Shown piece by piece: positions 35,741 to 45,182 of a stretch of 64,000 nt of DNA (the stretch's first letter is position 1; every line of letters starts with the position of its first letter). The stretch covers positions 2,899,273-2,963,272 of the forward strand of contig NZ_MU158698.1 of NCBI RefSeq assembly GCF_015210005.1, read 5' to 3'. This stretch comes from Sphingobacterium hungaricum (GTDB lineage Bacteria; Bacteroidota; Bacteroidia; Sphingobacteriales; Sphingobacteriaceae). A program made the position numbers and the translations under genes. The notes beneath the pieces were generated by a model, which saw only the letters and a list, made by a program, of their open reading frames with translations, did not search any database and was not told where the DNA came from.

Positions 35741-36343
35741 TTGAAAATTATTGCACCGAAAGATGAAAACGCTTTACTTGTTGCTATTAAACATGGCGAC
35801 CAAAAGAGCTTTGAAAGTTTATTTAATCACTATTCGTCTCCGTTCAGCAATTACATTTATAGAATTTTAGGAGATAAGCAACAGACGGAAGATCTAGTTC
35901 AAGAAATCTTCCTACAAATTTGGGTGGAAAGAGATAAGTTAGATACTATCCTTAGCTTCAAGGATTTTCTATTTGTCCGGGTTCGAAATCGTGTATACTC
36001 CCTGTTAAAGGAAAATGCGAAACGCAATGCTCTTTTCAATCTAATTGATCTAGATTCCATATTGGAGGTGGAAGATGAGCTTTTTGAAAAGGAAGAATTA
36101 GAAAAATACTACGTTTTTTTGGAAGAGCAGATTGAAAAACTTCCCCCACAACAGAAAGCCGTTTTTACATTGTCAAAATATCAAAAATTGAAGTATGAAG
36201 AAATTGCCCAGCAACTTAATATTTCAATTGAAACGGTTAGGAAGCATATGTACGTTGCTCATAAAACATTAAAACAGCAACTAAAAACTAAGTTTGGTTT
36301 TATTTTATTTGTACTGATATACAGCAGCTTAATAATTTTCTAA
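35741..36343 (+). CDS. FecI-like ECF RNA polymerase sigma factor
   Basis: An ECF sigma factor of about 200 residues. Region 2 (LFNHYSSPFSNYIYRILGDKQQTEDLVQEIFLQIW) and region 4 (IEKLPPQQKAVFTLSKYQKLKYEEIAQQLNISIETVRKHMYVA) are complete. No ATG exists at the expected position; I chose a TTG giving KIIAPKDENALL, and a GTG at 35672 would add 23 hydrophobic residues. The last 16 residues are hydrophobic. Upstream of FecR, SusC, SusD and GH18; it should direct transcription of these when the anti-sigma factor is released. Confidence 0.9.
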   Translation: MKIIAPKDENALLVAIKHGDQKSFESLFNHYSSPFSNYIYRILGDKQQTEDLVQEIFLQIWVERDKLDTILSFKDFLFVRVRNRVYSLLKENAKRNALFNLIDLDSILEVEDELFEKEELEKYYVFLEEQIEKLPPQQKAVFTLSKYQKLKYEEIAQQLNISIETVRKHMYVAHKTLKQQLKTKFGFILFVLIYSSLIIF

Positions 36344-36421
36344 CATAAAATTCATATTTACACTACCACTTTATTTTATTTCACTGTCTTTATACCAACT
36401 AAGTACAAAAACCAATTTTAG

Positions 36422-37603
36422 ATGGTAGAAGACAGAATAAATAATTTGTTCGCCAAATATTATGATAAAACAATTTCTTTTGACGAAAGGAATGAATTGT
36501 TTCGCTGGATTCTTGATGATAAAAATAAATCCCAAGTAGAATATTTGCTAAAGACTTTCTATGACAAAGAGTTTGAAAATCCAAATTCTATCTTAGTTGA
36601 AATTGATAATCATCGCATTCTAAATTGCATTTTTGAACAAAATCATCTACAGGAACAAAACAATTCTAGCAAAAAAATAGCTTGGATCAGACCAATCTTG
36701 GCTGTGGCATGTACTATTCTCATTTGCATGTTTTTTTTATTTAAATTCAGTGATAGAGATAAGCAGATAATAGATCCAAATGCTTCTGCTGTAAATGATA
36801 TTCCAGCAGGAGGAAATAGAGCGATCTTAACTTTAGGAAACGGTGAAGAAGTTTTGCTTGATTCTTTGAATTCGGGGGAATCTTTAACCGAAAGCAACAT
36901 CTTGATTACAAAATCAGCCGACGGATTACTTACTTATACAATGCCAAATGGAATTGATAACATAAATTCTTACAACACGTTGAGTACTCCGATTGGCGGT
37001 TTTTTTCAAATTGTGTTATCTGATGGAACGAAAGTTTGGTTGAATGCTTTATCCTCTTTGAAATTTACGCCGTCATTTCCGAAAAACGAACGAAGAGTAG
37101 AACTGACAGGCGAAGCTTATTTTGAAGTCGCTAAAGATGCTACCAAACCTTTCATTGTTGATGTAAACGGAACTTCGGTGAAAGTTTTAGGAACCCATTT
37201 TAATATAAATTCTTATGAAACAAATTCAAATACATCCACAACTGTTTTGGAGGGGGCGGTATTGGTTTCTAAAAATGATTTCAATAAGAAAATTATCCCT
37301 GGACAACAAGCCTTGACATCAGAAAATGGAGAGATGCTGCTTAATAAAGCAGTTGATTTGTCAGAAGTAGTGGCTTGGAAAGAAGGCTATTTCAGTAAGG
37401 GTAGCATTCAATTTAAAATATTGATGGATGAAGTTTCACGTTGGTACGGTGTGAAGCTAGACTATAAAGATAATATTGACACTGAATTTGTGGGGAGGTT
37501 TCCAAAAAACTTAAGCCTGCAAGAATTGATCAGTGTCTTGGAGTTAACCAAAGTAGTAAAATTTGAATTGAACAATAAAACCCTAAAAATTATGAAGATG
37601 TAG
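36422..37603 (+). CDS. FecR-like anti-sigma factor
   Basis: A protein of 393 residues. N-terminal cytoplasmic part (1-85) for sigma binding, one membrane helix (about 87-108), then a periplasmic domain with the FecR signature GGFFQIVLSDGTKVWLN, VELTGEAYFEVAKD and FIVDVNGTSVKVLGTHFNI, and a C-terminal DUF4974-type domain that receives the signal from the STN domain of the SusC encoded next. Sigma and FecR control the operon through substrate occupancy of that transporter. Confidence 0.93.
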   Translation: MVEDRINNLFAKYYDKTISFDERNELFRWILDDKNKSQVEYLLKTFYDKEFENPNSILVEIDNHRILNCIFEQNHLQEQNNSSKKIAWIRPILAVACTILICMFFLFKFSDRDKQIIDPNASAVNDIPAGGNRAILTLGNGEEVLLDSLNSGESLTESNILITKSADGLLTYTMPNGIDNINSYNTLSTPIGGFFQIVLSDGTKVWLNALSSLKFTPSFPKNERRVELTGEAYFEVAKDATKPFIVDVNGTSVKVLGTHFNINSYETNSNTSTTVLEGAVLVSKNDFNKKIIPGQQALTSENGEMLLNKAVDLSEVVAWKEGYFSKGSIQFKILMDEVSRWYGVKLDYKDNIDTEFVGRFPKNLSLQELISVLELTKVVKFELNNKTLKIMKM

Positions 37604-37640
37604 CATAGAAAAAAAAAATTTTAGGATCAAATAAAAAAAA

Positions 37641-37664
37641 CCGATTTGTCTGCAAACAAACCGG
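37641..37664 (+). other. hairpin between fecR and susC
   Basis: CCGATTTGT and ACAAACCGG pair over 8 of 9 positions around a 6-nt loop, followed by two GGCC words. It lacks a T-run, so it is not a normal terminator; it may modulate readthrough or translation of the susC gene. Confidence 0.3.
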
Positions 37665-37727
37665 CCGTAAAATTTGGCCTAATAAATCGAGTGTTGTATG
37701 ATTTTATAAACCTAATTAATCTAATTT

Positions 37728-40700
37728 ATGCATTTTTTTAAGAATGTAAGAAGTAATTATTATTTATTTCAAACTAGCAGTAAGGCACAAGTCTTTTTAG
37801 TTATGAAGCTAACCATTATTTTAATGCTGTCATTTGTGACGATGAGTTTTGCTCGTAGTTACTCGCAGAATATTTCAATAAATCTAAAGAATGCACGCAT
37901 GGACGCTGCATTAAAACAGATTGAAGATCAGTCTGATTATGTATTTGTATATGAAAAGAAGCTATTAGCAAATACAAAAAGGCTAAATCTAGCGATTAAA
38001 TCGCAAGGTTTAAATGAAAGTTTAAATCTATTGTTTAAGGATCAACCAGTAAGTTATACCGTTACAGGGAATTTTATTGTACTGACTCCAAAAGCAGAAA
38101 ACCGAAATTTATTGGCTATCGATGAAACGGTTGCTAAGCAAAGTAAATTATCAGGAACAGTCGTTGATTCTTTGGGTAATAAATTACCAGGGATTACGGT
38201 CACAAATACTAAGAATGGTTTAACTACTCAGACAAATCAGCTTGGAGAGTTCTCGGTTGATGGAAATTCCGGAGACATCTTGATACTATCTTCTATCGGC
38301 TATCAATCAGTCCGTATGACTACTCAATCAAATTCTAATCTTAGAATTGTACTATTAGCCGAAAATCAATCCTTAGATGAAGTGGTTGTGACAGCTTTAG
38401 GTATTCGTCGTTCCGAAAAATCACTGAGTTATGATGTTCAACAATTAGATGGAGAAGAATTAACAACAGTTAAGAGCACAAATTTTGTCAATTCATTGAT
38501 TGGTAAAGTTGCTGGAGCACAAATCAATACGAGTGCGGCTGGACCAGGTGGTGCTGTTAAAGTTGTATTGCGGGGGAATAAATCAATTGAGTTAAACTAC
38601 AATGCTTTGTATGTAATTGATGGAGCTCCGATGAATAATTACCAATCGACAGGAGGTGATCAACCTATGTCTGGGCAACCAAGCTCCGAAGGTATTGCTG
38701 ATCTTAATCCGGATGATATAGAGAGTGTCTCTGTATTAACAGGTCCTTCGGCGGCAGCTCTTTACGGAAATGAGGGTGCCAATGGCGTAATATTAATTAC
38801 AACTAAAAGAGGAGTTGCAGGCAAATCATCTGTATCCTTTAGTCACAACTCCATGTTTTCTGACCCTCTTCTTATGCCTAAGTTTCAAAATACCTATGGC
38901 AATGAGCTCGGGTTACAGACCAGCTGGGGAGAGAAGACTTCTATGAACTACAATCCTTCAGATTTTTTCATTACAGGAACTTCAATTAATAATGTGCTTG
39001 CTTTGTCAACTGGTAATGATAAGAGCCAGAACTACTTCTCAGTAGCATCTAACAATTCAACTGGCATATTGCCAAATAACAAATACAACAGGTATAATTT
39101 CAGTTATCGTAATACGACAAATTTTCTTGATAACAAATTTATCTTGGATGTAGGAGCGAATTACATCATTCAAGACAACCTAAATATGGTGTCACAAGGA
39201 CAATATTTTAACCCTTTGCCTGCACTTTACTTGTTTCCGAGAGGAGAAGATTTTTCAAGCATCCAATTATTTGAAAGGTTCAATCCAACTACCGAGGTAA
39301 ACAATCAATATTGGAATTTTGGAGATCAAGGTTTGTCTATCCAAAACCCTTATTGGACCATGTATCGAATGAATCGAAATACAGATAGAAAAAGGTATAT
39401 GTTAAGAGCAAGCTTGAAATATAACATTACTGACTATTTGGATATCATCGGTCGTGTAAATATTGATAATTCAAACTTGAAAAGTACTGATGAGCGTCAT
39501 GCTAGTACCTTAGGAGCATTAGCAGGTCCAAAGGGTAGGTATACTTTATTGACGCAGGACGATAACCAGACCTATGCAGATGTGATTGCTACTTTCAAAA
39601 AGAACTACAATGATTTTAGTTTTAACATTAATGTCGGTGGAGCCCTTAAGCATGTATATTACGATCAATACAGCTTAGAAGGAGATTTGGATAAAATCAC
39701 GAATTATTTCAGTATCGAAAACTTAAATCGTTCGACAGGAACATTTAAGACAGATGCAGAAGGGTTTAATAGGCAAATACAATCTGTTTTTGGTAATGCA
39801 GAAGTAGGTTACAAAAATTATTTGTTTTTAACCTTGACCGCAAGAAATGACTGGGATTCTGCTTTAGAAGGGTCACAATCCAAAGAACGTAGTTTCTTTT
39901 ATCCATCAGCAGGCCTTTCAGCTGTTTTCAGTGATATGTTCAACCTACCAACTTGGTTTACTTATTTAAAAGGAAGAGGGTCTTACACTCAGGTTGGAAA
40001 AGGATATGAACCAAACTTAACGAGAGAACGGTATATTTATAATCCTCAAACAAATACGTATGCGTTGACAACAACCCGTCCAAATTTTGATTTGAAACCT
40101 GAAATAACTACAAATACTGAGTTTGGTTTGGATATGCGTTTCCTAAATAATAAAGTGAACTTAGCTTTGACTTATTACAATTCCAACACAAAGAATCAGA
40201 CCCACTATATTTTAGAAAGCGGTACAGAATACAATCAAGCGATTATTCAGACTGGATCTGTCAACAATAAAGGTGTTGAGATTCAATTAGGATATGAAAA
40301 TACCTGGAATAAATTTAGCTGGAGCACAAACGCGACATATTCGTACAATAAAAATACCGTTGATAAGCTGTTTAATGAGGATCTGTTAAACGCTAATCCT
40401 GCTATGGAAAATTATGTAGATAAAGCTGTTTTGGGAAGTACGGGTTCACCAATAGTCCGTCTTACTGAAGGTGGAAGTATGGGAGATATCTATATGACTT
40501 CTGATTTCAAACGAGATAACAACGGATATGTTTATCTAAATCCAACCACTTTGCTACCAGAAATGGAAACATTATCTTCTGATGAATACAAAAAATTGGG
40601 CTCTTTATTGCCGACAACGTTTGTTGGTTGGAAAAACTCCTTCAAATATGATAACTTCCGTTTAAATGTCGTGTTGAGTGGACGGTTTGGCGGATTAGTC

Positions 40701-41105
40701 GTGTCCAATACACAAGCATTTTTAGACCGTTATGGTGTTTCTGAAAATTCTGCGACGATGCGCGAGGCTGGACCTATCAATATATTAGGACATGATGTTT
40801 CGATTAAGGATTATATGAATATCACCGCTGAAGGCACTGGAAAGGCAGATTTCTATGTTTACAAAGCAGATAATATTCGGTTACAAGAAGTTAGTTTAGA
40901 ATATACATTCGATAAAACCTTTATGAAGTATTTTCCATCGGCTACTATTGGAATCGTAGGAAGTAACTTAGCGATGCTATATAATAAAGCGCCATTTGAT
41001 CCAGAGGCAGTTCCATCTGCAACAAGCAACTTTTATACTGGGGTTGATTACTTTATGCAACCTAGTTTAAGAAATATAGGTTTCAATCTTAAATTACAAT
41101 TTTAG
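37728..41105 (+). CDS. SusC/RagA family TonB-linked transporter with STN signalling domain
   Basis: A 1125-residue outer-membrane transporter. N-terminal leader with a second hydrophobic stretch (a start at residue 26 is also possible), a secretin/TonB short N-terminal (STN) domain (about 47-120, ISINLKNARMDAALKQIEDQ), a carboxypeptidase-regulatory-like domain (about 138-215), the EVVVTALGIRR segment near 218, a plug (LNPDDIESVSVLTGPSAAALYG) and a barrel ending NIGFNLKLQF. The STN domain is what distinguishes transducing transporters that signal to FecR. Downstream SusD and GH18 point to glycan uptake. Confidence 0.95.
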   Translation: MHFFKNVRSNYYLFQTSSKAQVFLVMKLTIILMLSFVTMSFARSYSQNISINLKNARMDAALKQIEDQSDYVFVYEKKLLANTKRLNLAIKSQGLNESLNLLFKDQPVSYTVTGNFIVLTPKAENRNLLAIDETVAKQSKLSGTVVDSLGNKLPGITVTNTKNGLTTQTNQLGEFSVDGNSGDILILSSIGYQSVRMTTQSNSNLRIVLLAENQSLDEVVVTALGIRRSEKSLSYDVQQLDGEELTTVKSTNFVNSLIGKVAGAQINTSAAGPGGAVKVVLRGNKSIELNYNALYVIDGAPMNNYQSTGGDQPMSGQPSSEGIADLNPDDIESVSVLTGPSAAALYGNEGANGVILITTKRGVAGKSSVSFSHNSMFSDPLLMPKFQNTYGNELGLQTSWGEKTSMNYNPSDFFITGTSINNVLALSTGNDKSQNYFSVASNNSTGILPNNKYNRYNFSYRNTTNFLDNKFILDVGANYIIQDNLNMVSQGQYFNPLPALYLFPRGEDFSSIQLFERFNPTTEVNNQYWNFGDQGLSIQNPYWTMYRMNRNTDRKRYMLRASLKYNITDYLDIIGRVNIDNSNLKSTDERHASTLGALAGPKGRYTLLTQDDNQTYADVIATFKKNYNDFSFNINVGGALKHVYYDQYSLEGDLDKITNYFSIENLNRSTGTFKTDAEGFNRQIQSVFGNAEVGYKNYLFLTLTARNDWDSALEGSQSKERSFFYPSAGLSAVFSDMFNLPTWFTYLKGRGSYTQVGKGYEPNLTRERYIYNPQTNTYALTTTRPNFDLKPEITTNTEFGLDMRFLNNKVNLALTYYNSNTKNQTHYILESGTEYNQAIIQTGSVNNKGVEIQLGYENTWNKFSWSTNATYSYNKNTVDKLFNEDLLNANPAMENYVDKAVLGSTGSPIVRLTEGGSMGDIYMTSDFKRDNNGYVYLNPTTLLPEMETLSSDEYKKLGSLLPTTFVGWKNSFKYDNFRLNVVLSGRFGGLVVSNTQAFLDRYGVSENSATMREAGPINILGHDVSIKDYMNITAEGTGKADFYVYKADNIRLQEVSLEYTFDKTFMKYFPSATIGIVGSNLAMLYNKAPFDPEAVPSATSNFYTGVDYFMQPSLRNIGFNLKLQF

Positions 41106-41115
41106 TCTAAAATTT

Positions 41116-42687
41116 ATGAAACGGATGACATTTCAAAAAACGATAACATGGTGCTTTGCATCACTGATTATACTATTTTCTTCTTGCACTAAAAATTTCG
41201 AAAAATATAATACAGATCCATATAATCCAATAGAAGATAATCTTACAAATTCTGAGGTATTGGGTATTTTGTTCCCTACACTTATTTCTACGATGCATTT
41301 TGCACAGGAGAATCGGAGCCAAATGAACGATCAGATGGTTGGAGGTCAATATGGAGGGTATTTTACAACAACGAATAATTGGTCTGGGACTAACTATGGT
41401 ACCTTAAATCCTTCTTTGGATTGGGTCGAAACACCCTTTAAAGATATAATGGTGGATTTCAATTCCAACTATGTAAAGATTAAACGTGTAACACAAAGCA
41501 CGGGCTATATTTATGCTTGGGCAAATATCATTCGTGTTGCTGCGATGCTTCGCGTTGTAGACACATACGGTCCTATTCCTTACACACAAATTGGTGAACT
41601 GACTACTGATAACGTTCCTTTTGATGATGTAAAAACAATTTATTATAAAATGTTTGAGGAGCTGAATAGCAGCATCACCGCGTTGAATAATTTTAATACC
41701 GAATCTAAAAATTCCACAACGCATCCAATGGCAACTTATGATGTTGTTTACAATGGAGATTTTTCAAAATGGATTAAGTTTGCTAATTCTTTGAAAATGC
41801 GTATGGCTATGCGCATCTCAGCTGTTGATGCAGAATTTGCCAAAACCAATTTTTTAGAGGCAGTAGCTTCTGGTGCAATTGAAACAAATGCAGATAATGC
41901 ATATATTCCAACTCAAGATAATCCTTATTATAAAGCATCTGTAAGTTGGGGTGATTTAGCAATCAATGCAACCTTGTCTGCTTACATGAACGGGTACGCA
42001 GATCCAAGAAGAGCAAAATACATGACTACGATCAATAGAGGAGTAAGAATGGGCATTGCGAATATCAATAAAACAAACTACAGCAGTGCTTCATATTCTA
42101 AGCCCGCGTTTACAGCTAGTTCACCGCTATTGGTGTTCAATGCTTCTGAAACTGCTTTTCTTAAAGCTGAAGCCGCTTTGTTAGGTTGGATCGCAGGAGG
42201 TGATACACAAGCGAGAACATTTTATGAATCTGGTATAACTCTTTCCATGTCCCAAAATGCGGTTACAATCGGAACCTATTTGACAAGCACAGCTAATCCT
42301 GCGCAATATACAGATCCGTCGTTGAGTAGAGCTAACATTAGCGTTCCAAATCCTATTTCTGTGAGCTGGACAAACTTTGGAACAACGACCAATACAAAAC
42401 GCGAAAAAATTATTACACAAAAATGGTTAGCGAATTACCCATATGGTTATGAAGCTTGGAGTGATTACAGAAGAACAGGATTTCCTCAGATTTTCCCAGC
42501 TTTAGATAACTTGAGTTCAACGAGTTTCATTGGTAGTGTTTCTAATACATATGGTCGCTTAGTGCGTCGTTTGCCTTATCCACAGTCTCAATACAGAAGT
42601 AATTCTACAAATGTAATGGCAGCTGTCAGTTTATTGGGAGGCGATGATGCAGCTTCAACTGATTTATGGTGGGCTAAGAAGAACTAA
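41116..42687 (+). CDS. SusD/RagB family nutrient-binding lipoprotein (second subfamily)
   Basis: A lipoprotein of 523 residues; signal ends SSC (LIILFSSC) and the mature protein opens KNFEKYNTDPYNP, the opening of the SusD_like_2 branch, not the classical one. Other hallmarks: YADPRRAKYMTTINRG, FLKAEAALLGW and YRRTGFPQIFPAL near the C-terminus. The gene starts 10 bp after SusC. Surface partner of the transporter. Confidence 0.92.
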   Translation: MKRMTFQKTITWCFASLIILFSSCTKNFEKYNTDPYNPIEDNLTNSEVLGILFPTLISTMHFAQENRSQMNDQMVGGQYGGYFTTTNNWSGTNYGTLNPSLDWVETPFKDIMVDFNSNYVKIKRVTQSTGYIYAWANIIRVAAMLRVVDTYGPIPYTQIGELTTDNVPFDDVKTIYYKMFEELNSSITALNNFNTESKNSTTHPMATYDVVYNGDFSKWIKFANSLKMRMAMRISAVDAEFAKTNFLEAVASGAIETNADNAYIPTQDNPYYKASVSWGDLAINATLSAYMNGYADPRRAKYMTTINRGVRMGIANINKTNYSSASYSKPAFTASSPLLVFNASETAFLKAEAALLGWIAGGDTQARTFYESGITLSMSQNAVTIGTYLTSTANPAQYTDPSLSRANISVPNPISVSWTNFGTTTNTKREKIITQKWLANYPYGYEAWSDYRRTGFPQIFPALDNLSSTSFIGSVSNTYGRLVRRLPYPQSQYRSNSTNVMAAVSLLGGDDAASTDLWWAKKN

Positions 42688-42711
42688 TAAAAACAATTTT
42701 ATTTAATTGAA

Positions 42712-43842
42712 ATGAAAAAGATAAAGAACATTGCTAGCTACATATTTTACTTTGGATTTATTCTGTCATTACAGTCATGTAAAGATTGGACTGAAGTAGA
42801 GAGCATAACTGACAAGTCAGTTGATCTAGATGCAACAATAAAAACAGACGAGTATTTTGCGTCTTTAAGAGAATGGAAAAAAACGCCAGGTTTACCTCAA
42901 ATATTTGTTTGGTTTGATAACTGGAATGGCGTTGCTCCCACAGGAGAAAATAGTTTGCGCGGTCTCCCAGATTCAGTAACTATTGCTTCCAATTGGGGAG
43001 GCCATCCAAAATTTGATTTAAGCCCTGAACGTAAAGCTGATATGGAATATGTCCAAAAAGTAAAAGGAACTAAAGTAGTAGTCACGCTTTTCTCAGCAAA
43101 AGTAGGGGATGATATGCCTGAAGATCCAATTTATAACATAGGAAATAGTTCTGACCCAGCTGTTATCCGACCTGCTATCCGAAAATATGCAGAAGCCATT
43201 TACGATGCAGTGGTTGCGACTGGATATGATGGATTTGATTGGGATTATGAGCCGATTTACGCAGGTAATGCGACAAATTATTTATGGCGCAACATAGCTC
43301 AGAGAACAATGTTCGTGGAGGAATTAGGTTATTATTTTGGAAGAGGTTCACAACGTACAGAACGGGATGGAAGAAAGCCAGCTATACCAGGTCTACTTTA
43401 TATTATAGATGGAGAGATTGGTATCGGGGATGGAATGGATAAAAATTGGGAATCTCAATATGTCGATTACTATGTTCTCCAAGCATATGGGTCAACCACA
43501 ATAGCAAATCATACTTCAAGAGTATTGGGGGTGATTAATGATATGAGCGATCATATTGCTGCGGGAAGAATAACAGCTGAAGAAGTTGTTTCACGTACAA
43601 TAATGACCGAAAATTTTGAATCTTACGCGAACACCGGAGGAGGATTTTTATCTATGTCCAGCTTCGTTTATAATAATTTAGGAGTCGAACATCAGATCGG
43701 TGGAAGCGGTTTATATAGGTCTGGTTTTGATTATTTACCAAAAGGTAAAGGTGATTATGATGGCTCTCCTGAATATTATTTTTTGAGAAGAGGTATTACT
43801 AATTTGTATAAAGTATATAATGAACGTAAAGTGTTGAATTAA
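42712..43842 (+). CDS. GH18 lipoprotein, endo-beta-N-acetylglucosaminidase type
   Basis: A surface glycoside hydrolase of 376 residues. Lipobox LSLQSC (Cys23). The GH18 catalytic signature DGFDWDYE (173-180) is present, with E180 as the acid. The second Asp of the D-x-D-x-E motif is there, so substrate-assisted catalysis should work. YVDYYVLQAYG (about 253-263) supplies later active-site residues. Small single-domain GH18 lipoproteins in SusC/SusD operons of Bacteroidota are mostly endo-N-acetylglucosaminidases that cut the GlcNAc2 core of N-glycans; chitin is an alternative. No GH92 or GH20 gene is nearby. Confidence 0.85.
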   Translation: MKKIKNIASYIFYFGFILSLQSCKDWTEVESITDKSVDLDATIKTDEYFASLREWKKTPGLPQIFVWFDNWNGVAPTGENSLRGLPDSVTIASNWGGHPKFDLSPERKADMEYVQKVKGTKVVVTLFSAKVGDDMPEDPIYNIGNSSDPAVIRPAIRKYAEAIYDAVVATGYDGFDWDYEPIYAGNATNYLWRNIAQRTMFVEELGYYFGRGSQRTERDGRKPAIPGLLYIIDGEIGIGDGMDKNWESQYVDYYVLQAYGSTTIANHTSRVLGVINDMSDHIAAGRITAEEVVSRTIMTENFESYANTGGGFLSMSSFVYNNLGVEHQIGGSGLYRSGFDYLPKGKGDYDGSPEYYFLRRGITNLYKVYNERKVLN

Positions 43843-43863
43843 TTAACTTTAATGATTTATAAA

Positions 43864-44994
43864 ATGAAAAATATTAAATATTTTACTCTCGGTATTCTTA
43901 GCTTATTTATTTCGTGTAATAATGCAGAATATGAGATTTTGGACAATGCAGTGTACATCAGTGCGGCGGCTTCAAGCTCAGAAAAGGCGGAAACCATAAC
44001 TATGAATAATGGAGCTACAATTCAATTGTTGGTACGTTTAGCAAAAGCAGTCGAAGAGGATGTTGAAGTGGAAGTGGTCTTGGACCAATCTCTGCTTACA
44101 CCCTACAATGAAATGGCGGGAACTGAATATCTTCCAATCACTAACTTAACTTTACCAGCTGGTGCCAAAGTTGTTATTCCGGCCGGTGAAATTAGCGCTG
44201 CCTATACAATTCAGGTGGAAGATTTTGATACGGGTTCAGATAGGTATGCTGTAGGAGTTTCTTTAGGAAAAGTTTTGAAAGGGAATGTACCTGTCTCCAC
44301 TTCTCAGGCTAGTTACCTGTATATATTAGCTAAGCCCTTAAATGTATCAGTGCCTGAAATGACTGGGCCTAACGCTGTAATTGCCGCGCCTTCTACGAAT
44401 TGGGGTATCAATGTTAATCAATGGACTATTGAATGCTGGGCTAAAATGTCTGCATATAGCATAAACAATCAAGCTATTTTCTATACAGGAAGCAATGATC
44501 ATGAGATATACATCCGATTTGGAGATGCCAACAGACCTTATAATTATCTTCAAATCAAAACGCTTGGAGGCCAGGTTCAAACGGCTTCAGATTTAGTTGC
44601 GAATCGCTGGTACCATTGGGCATTTGTTTATGATGGCACTACATTAAGCATTTATCGCGATGGAGAAGCTGATGTCAAGTTTAATCCACCTGCTCCTCTT
44701 GGAGGAAGCGTGCGAATAGATTTTCTACAAATGATAGCTTCCGGAACCTATTTTAGAGATAGAGCACAAATGGGTGAAGTACGTTTATGGAACACCGCAA
44801 TCTCTCAAACTCAAATCAAGAATAACATGTATTTTTCAATTAATCCTAAAAATCCGAATCTAATTGGGTATTGGCCTATGAATGAAGGGACAGGAAATAC
44901 ATTCAATGATATCACTGGAAACGGGCACAACGCAACAGCAGGTGCAAACGTGATTCGTAGCTGGATACCTAATGTTAATTTCAGAAATTTATAA
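43864..44994 (+). CDS. DUF1735 and LamG/concanavalin-like lipoprotein
   Basis: A lipoprotein of 376 residues (lipidation Cys18 with the second ATG; a start 12 bp upstream is equally open). Residues about 20-155 are a DUF1735 beta-sandwich: YISAAASSS, then LLTPYNEMAGTEYLPIT and a closing YILAKPL. Residues 160-375 are a LamG-like jelly roll: WTIECWAKMSAYS, RWYHWAFVYDGTTLSIYRDGE, GEVRLWNTAISQTQI and LIGYWPMNEGTGN. It probably binds a glycan on the cell surface. Last gene of the locus. Confidence 0.88.
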   Translation: MKNIKYFTLGILSLFISCNNAEYEILDNAVYISAAASSSEKAETITMNNGATIQLLVRLAKAVEEDVEVEVVLDQSLLTPYNEMAGTEYLPITNLTLPAGAKVVIPAGEISAAYTIQVEDFDTGSDRYAVGVSLGKVLKGNVPVSTSQASYLYILAKPLNVSVPEMTGPNAVIAAPSTNWGINVNQWTIECWAKMSAYSINNQAIFYTGSNDHEIYIRFGDANRPYNYLQIKTLGGQVQTASDLVANRWYHWAFVYDGTTLSIYRDGEADVKFNPPAPLGGSVRIDFLQMIASGTYFRDRAQMGEVRLWNTAISQTQIKNNMYFSINPKNPNLIGYWPMNEGTGNTFNDITGNGHNATAGANVIRSWIPNVNFRNL

Positions 44995-45014
44995 TATTAT
45001 TTAGTTGGATGATT

Positions 45015-45050
45015 AAGTGGGTGCTATTGATTTAGCACTCACTTTTTTTT
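45015..45050 (+). terminator. rho-independent terminator of the glycan locus
   Basis: GTGGGTGCTA and TAGCACTCAC form a 10-bp stem with one G-U, a 6-nt loop and an eight-T tail. Marks the end of the sigma-FecR-SusC-SusD-GH18-DUF1735 unit. Confidence 0.85.
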
Positions 45051-45182
45051 AATCAATTTTTTTAGGCAGAACTCTATTCCTCCATATTCAAAACGCTACT
45101 CAAGAGTTTCAGCCAATTTTCTGCCATTGTATCAAATTTGATCCTATTTCCATTTTTGTTCTATTTTTCCTATGTTTAAAAA

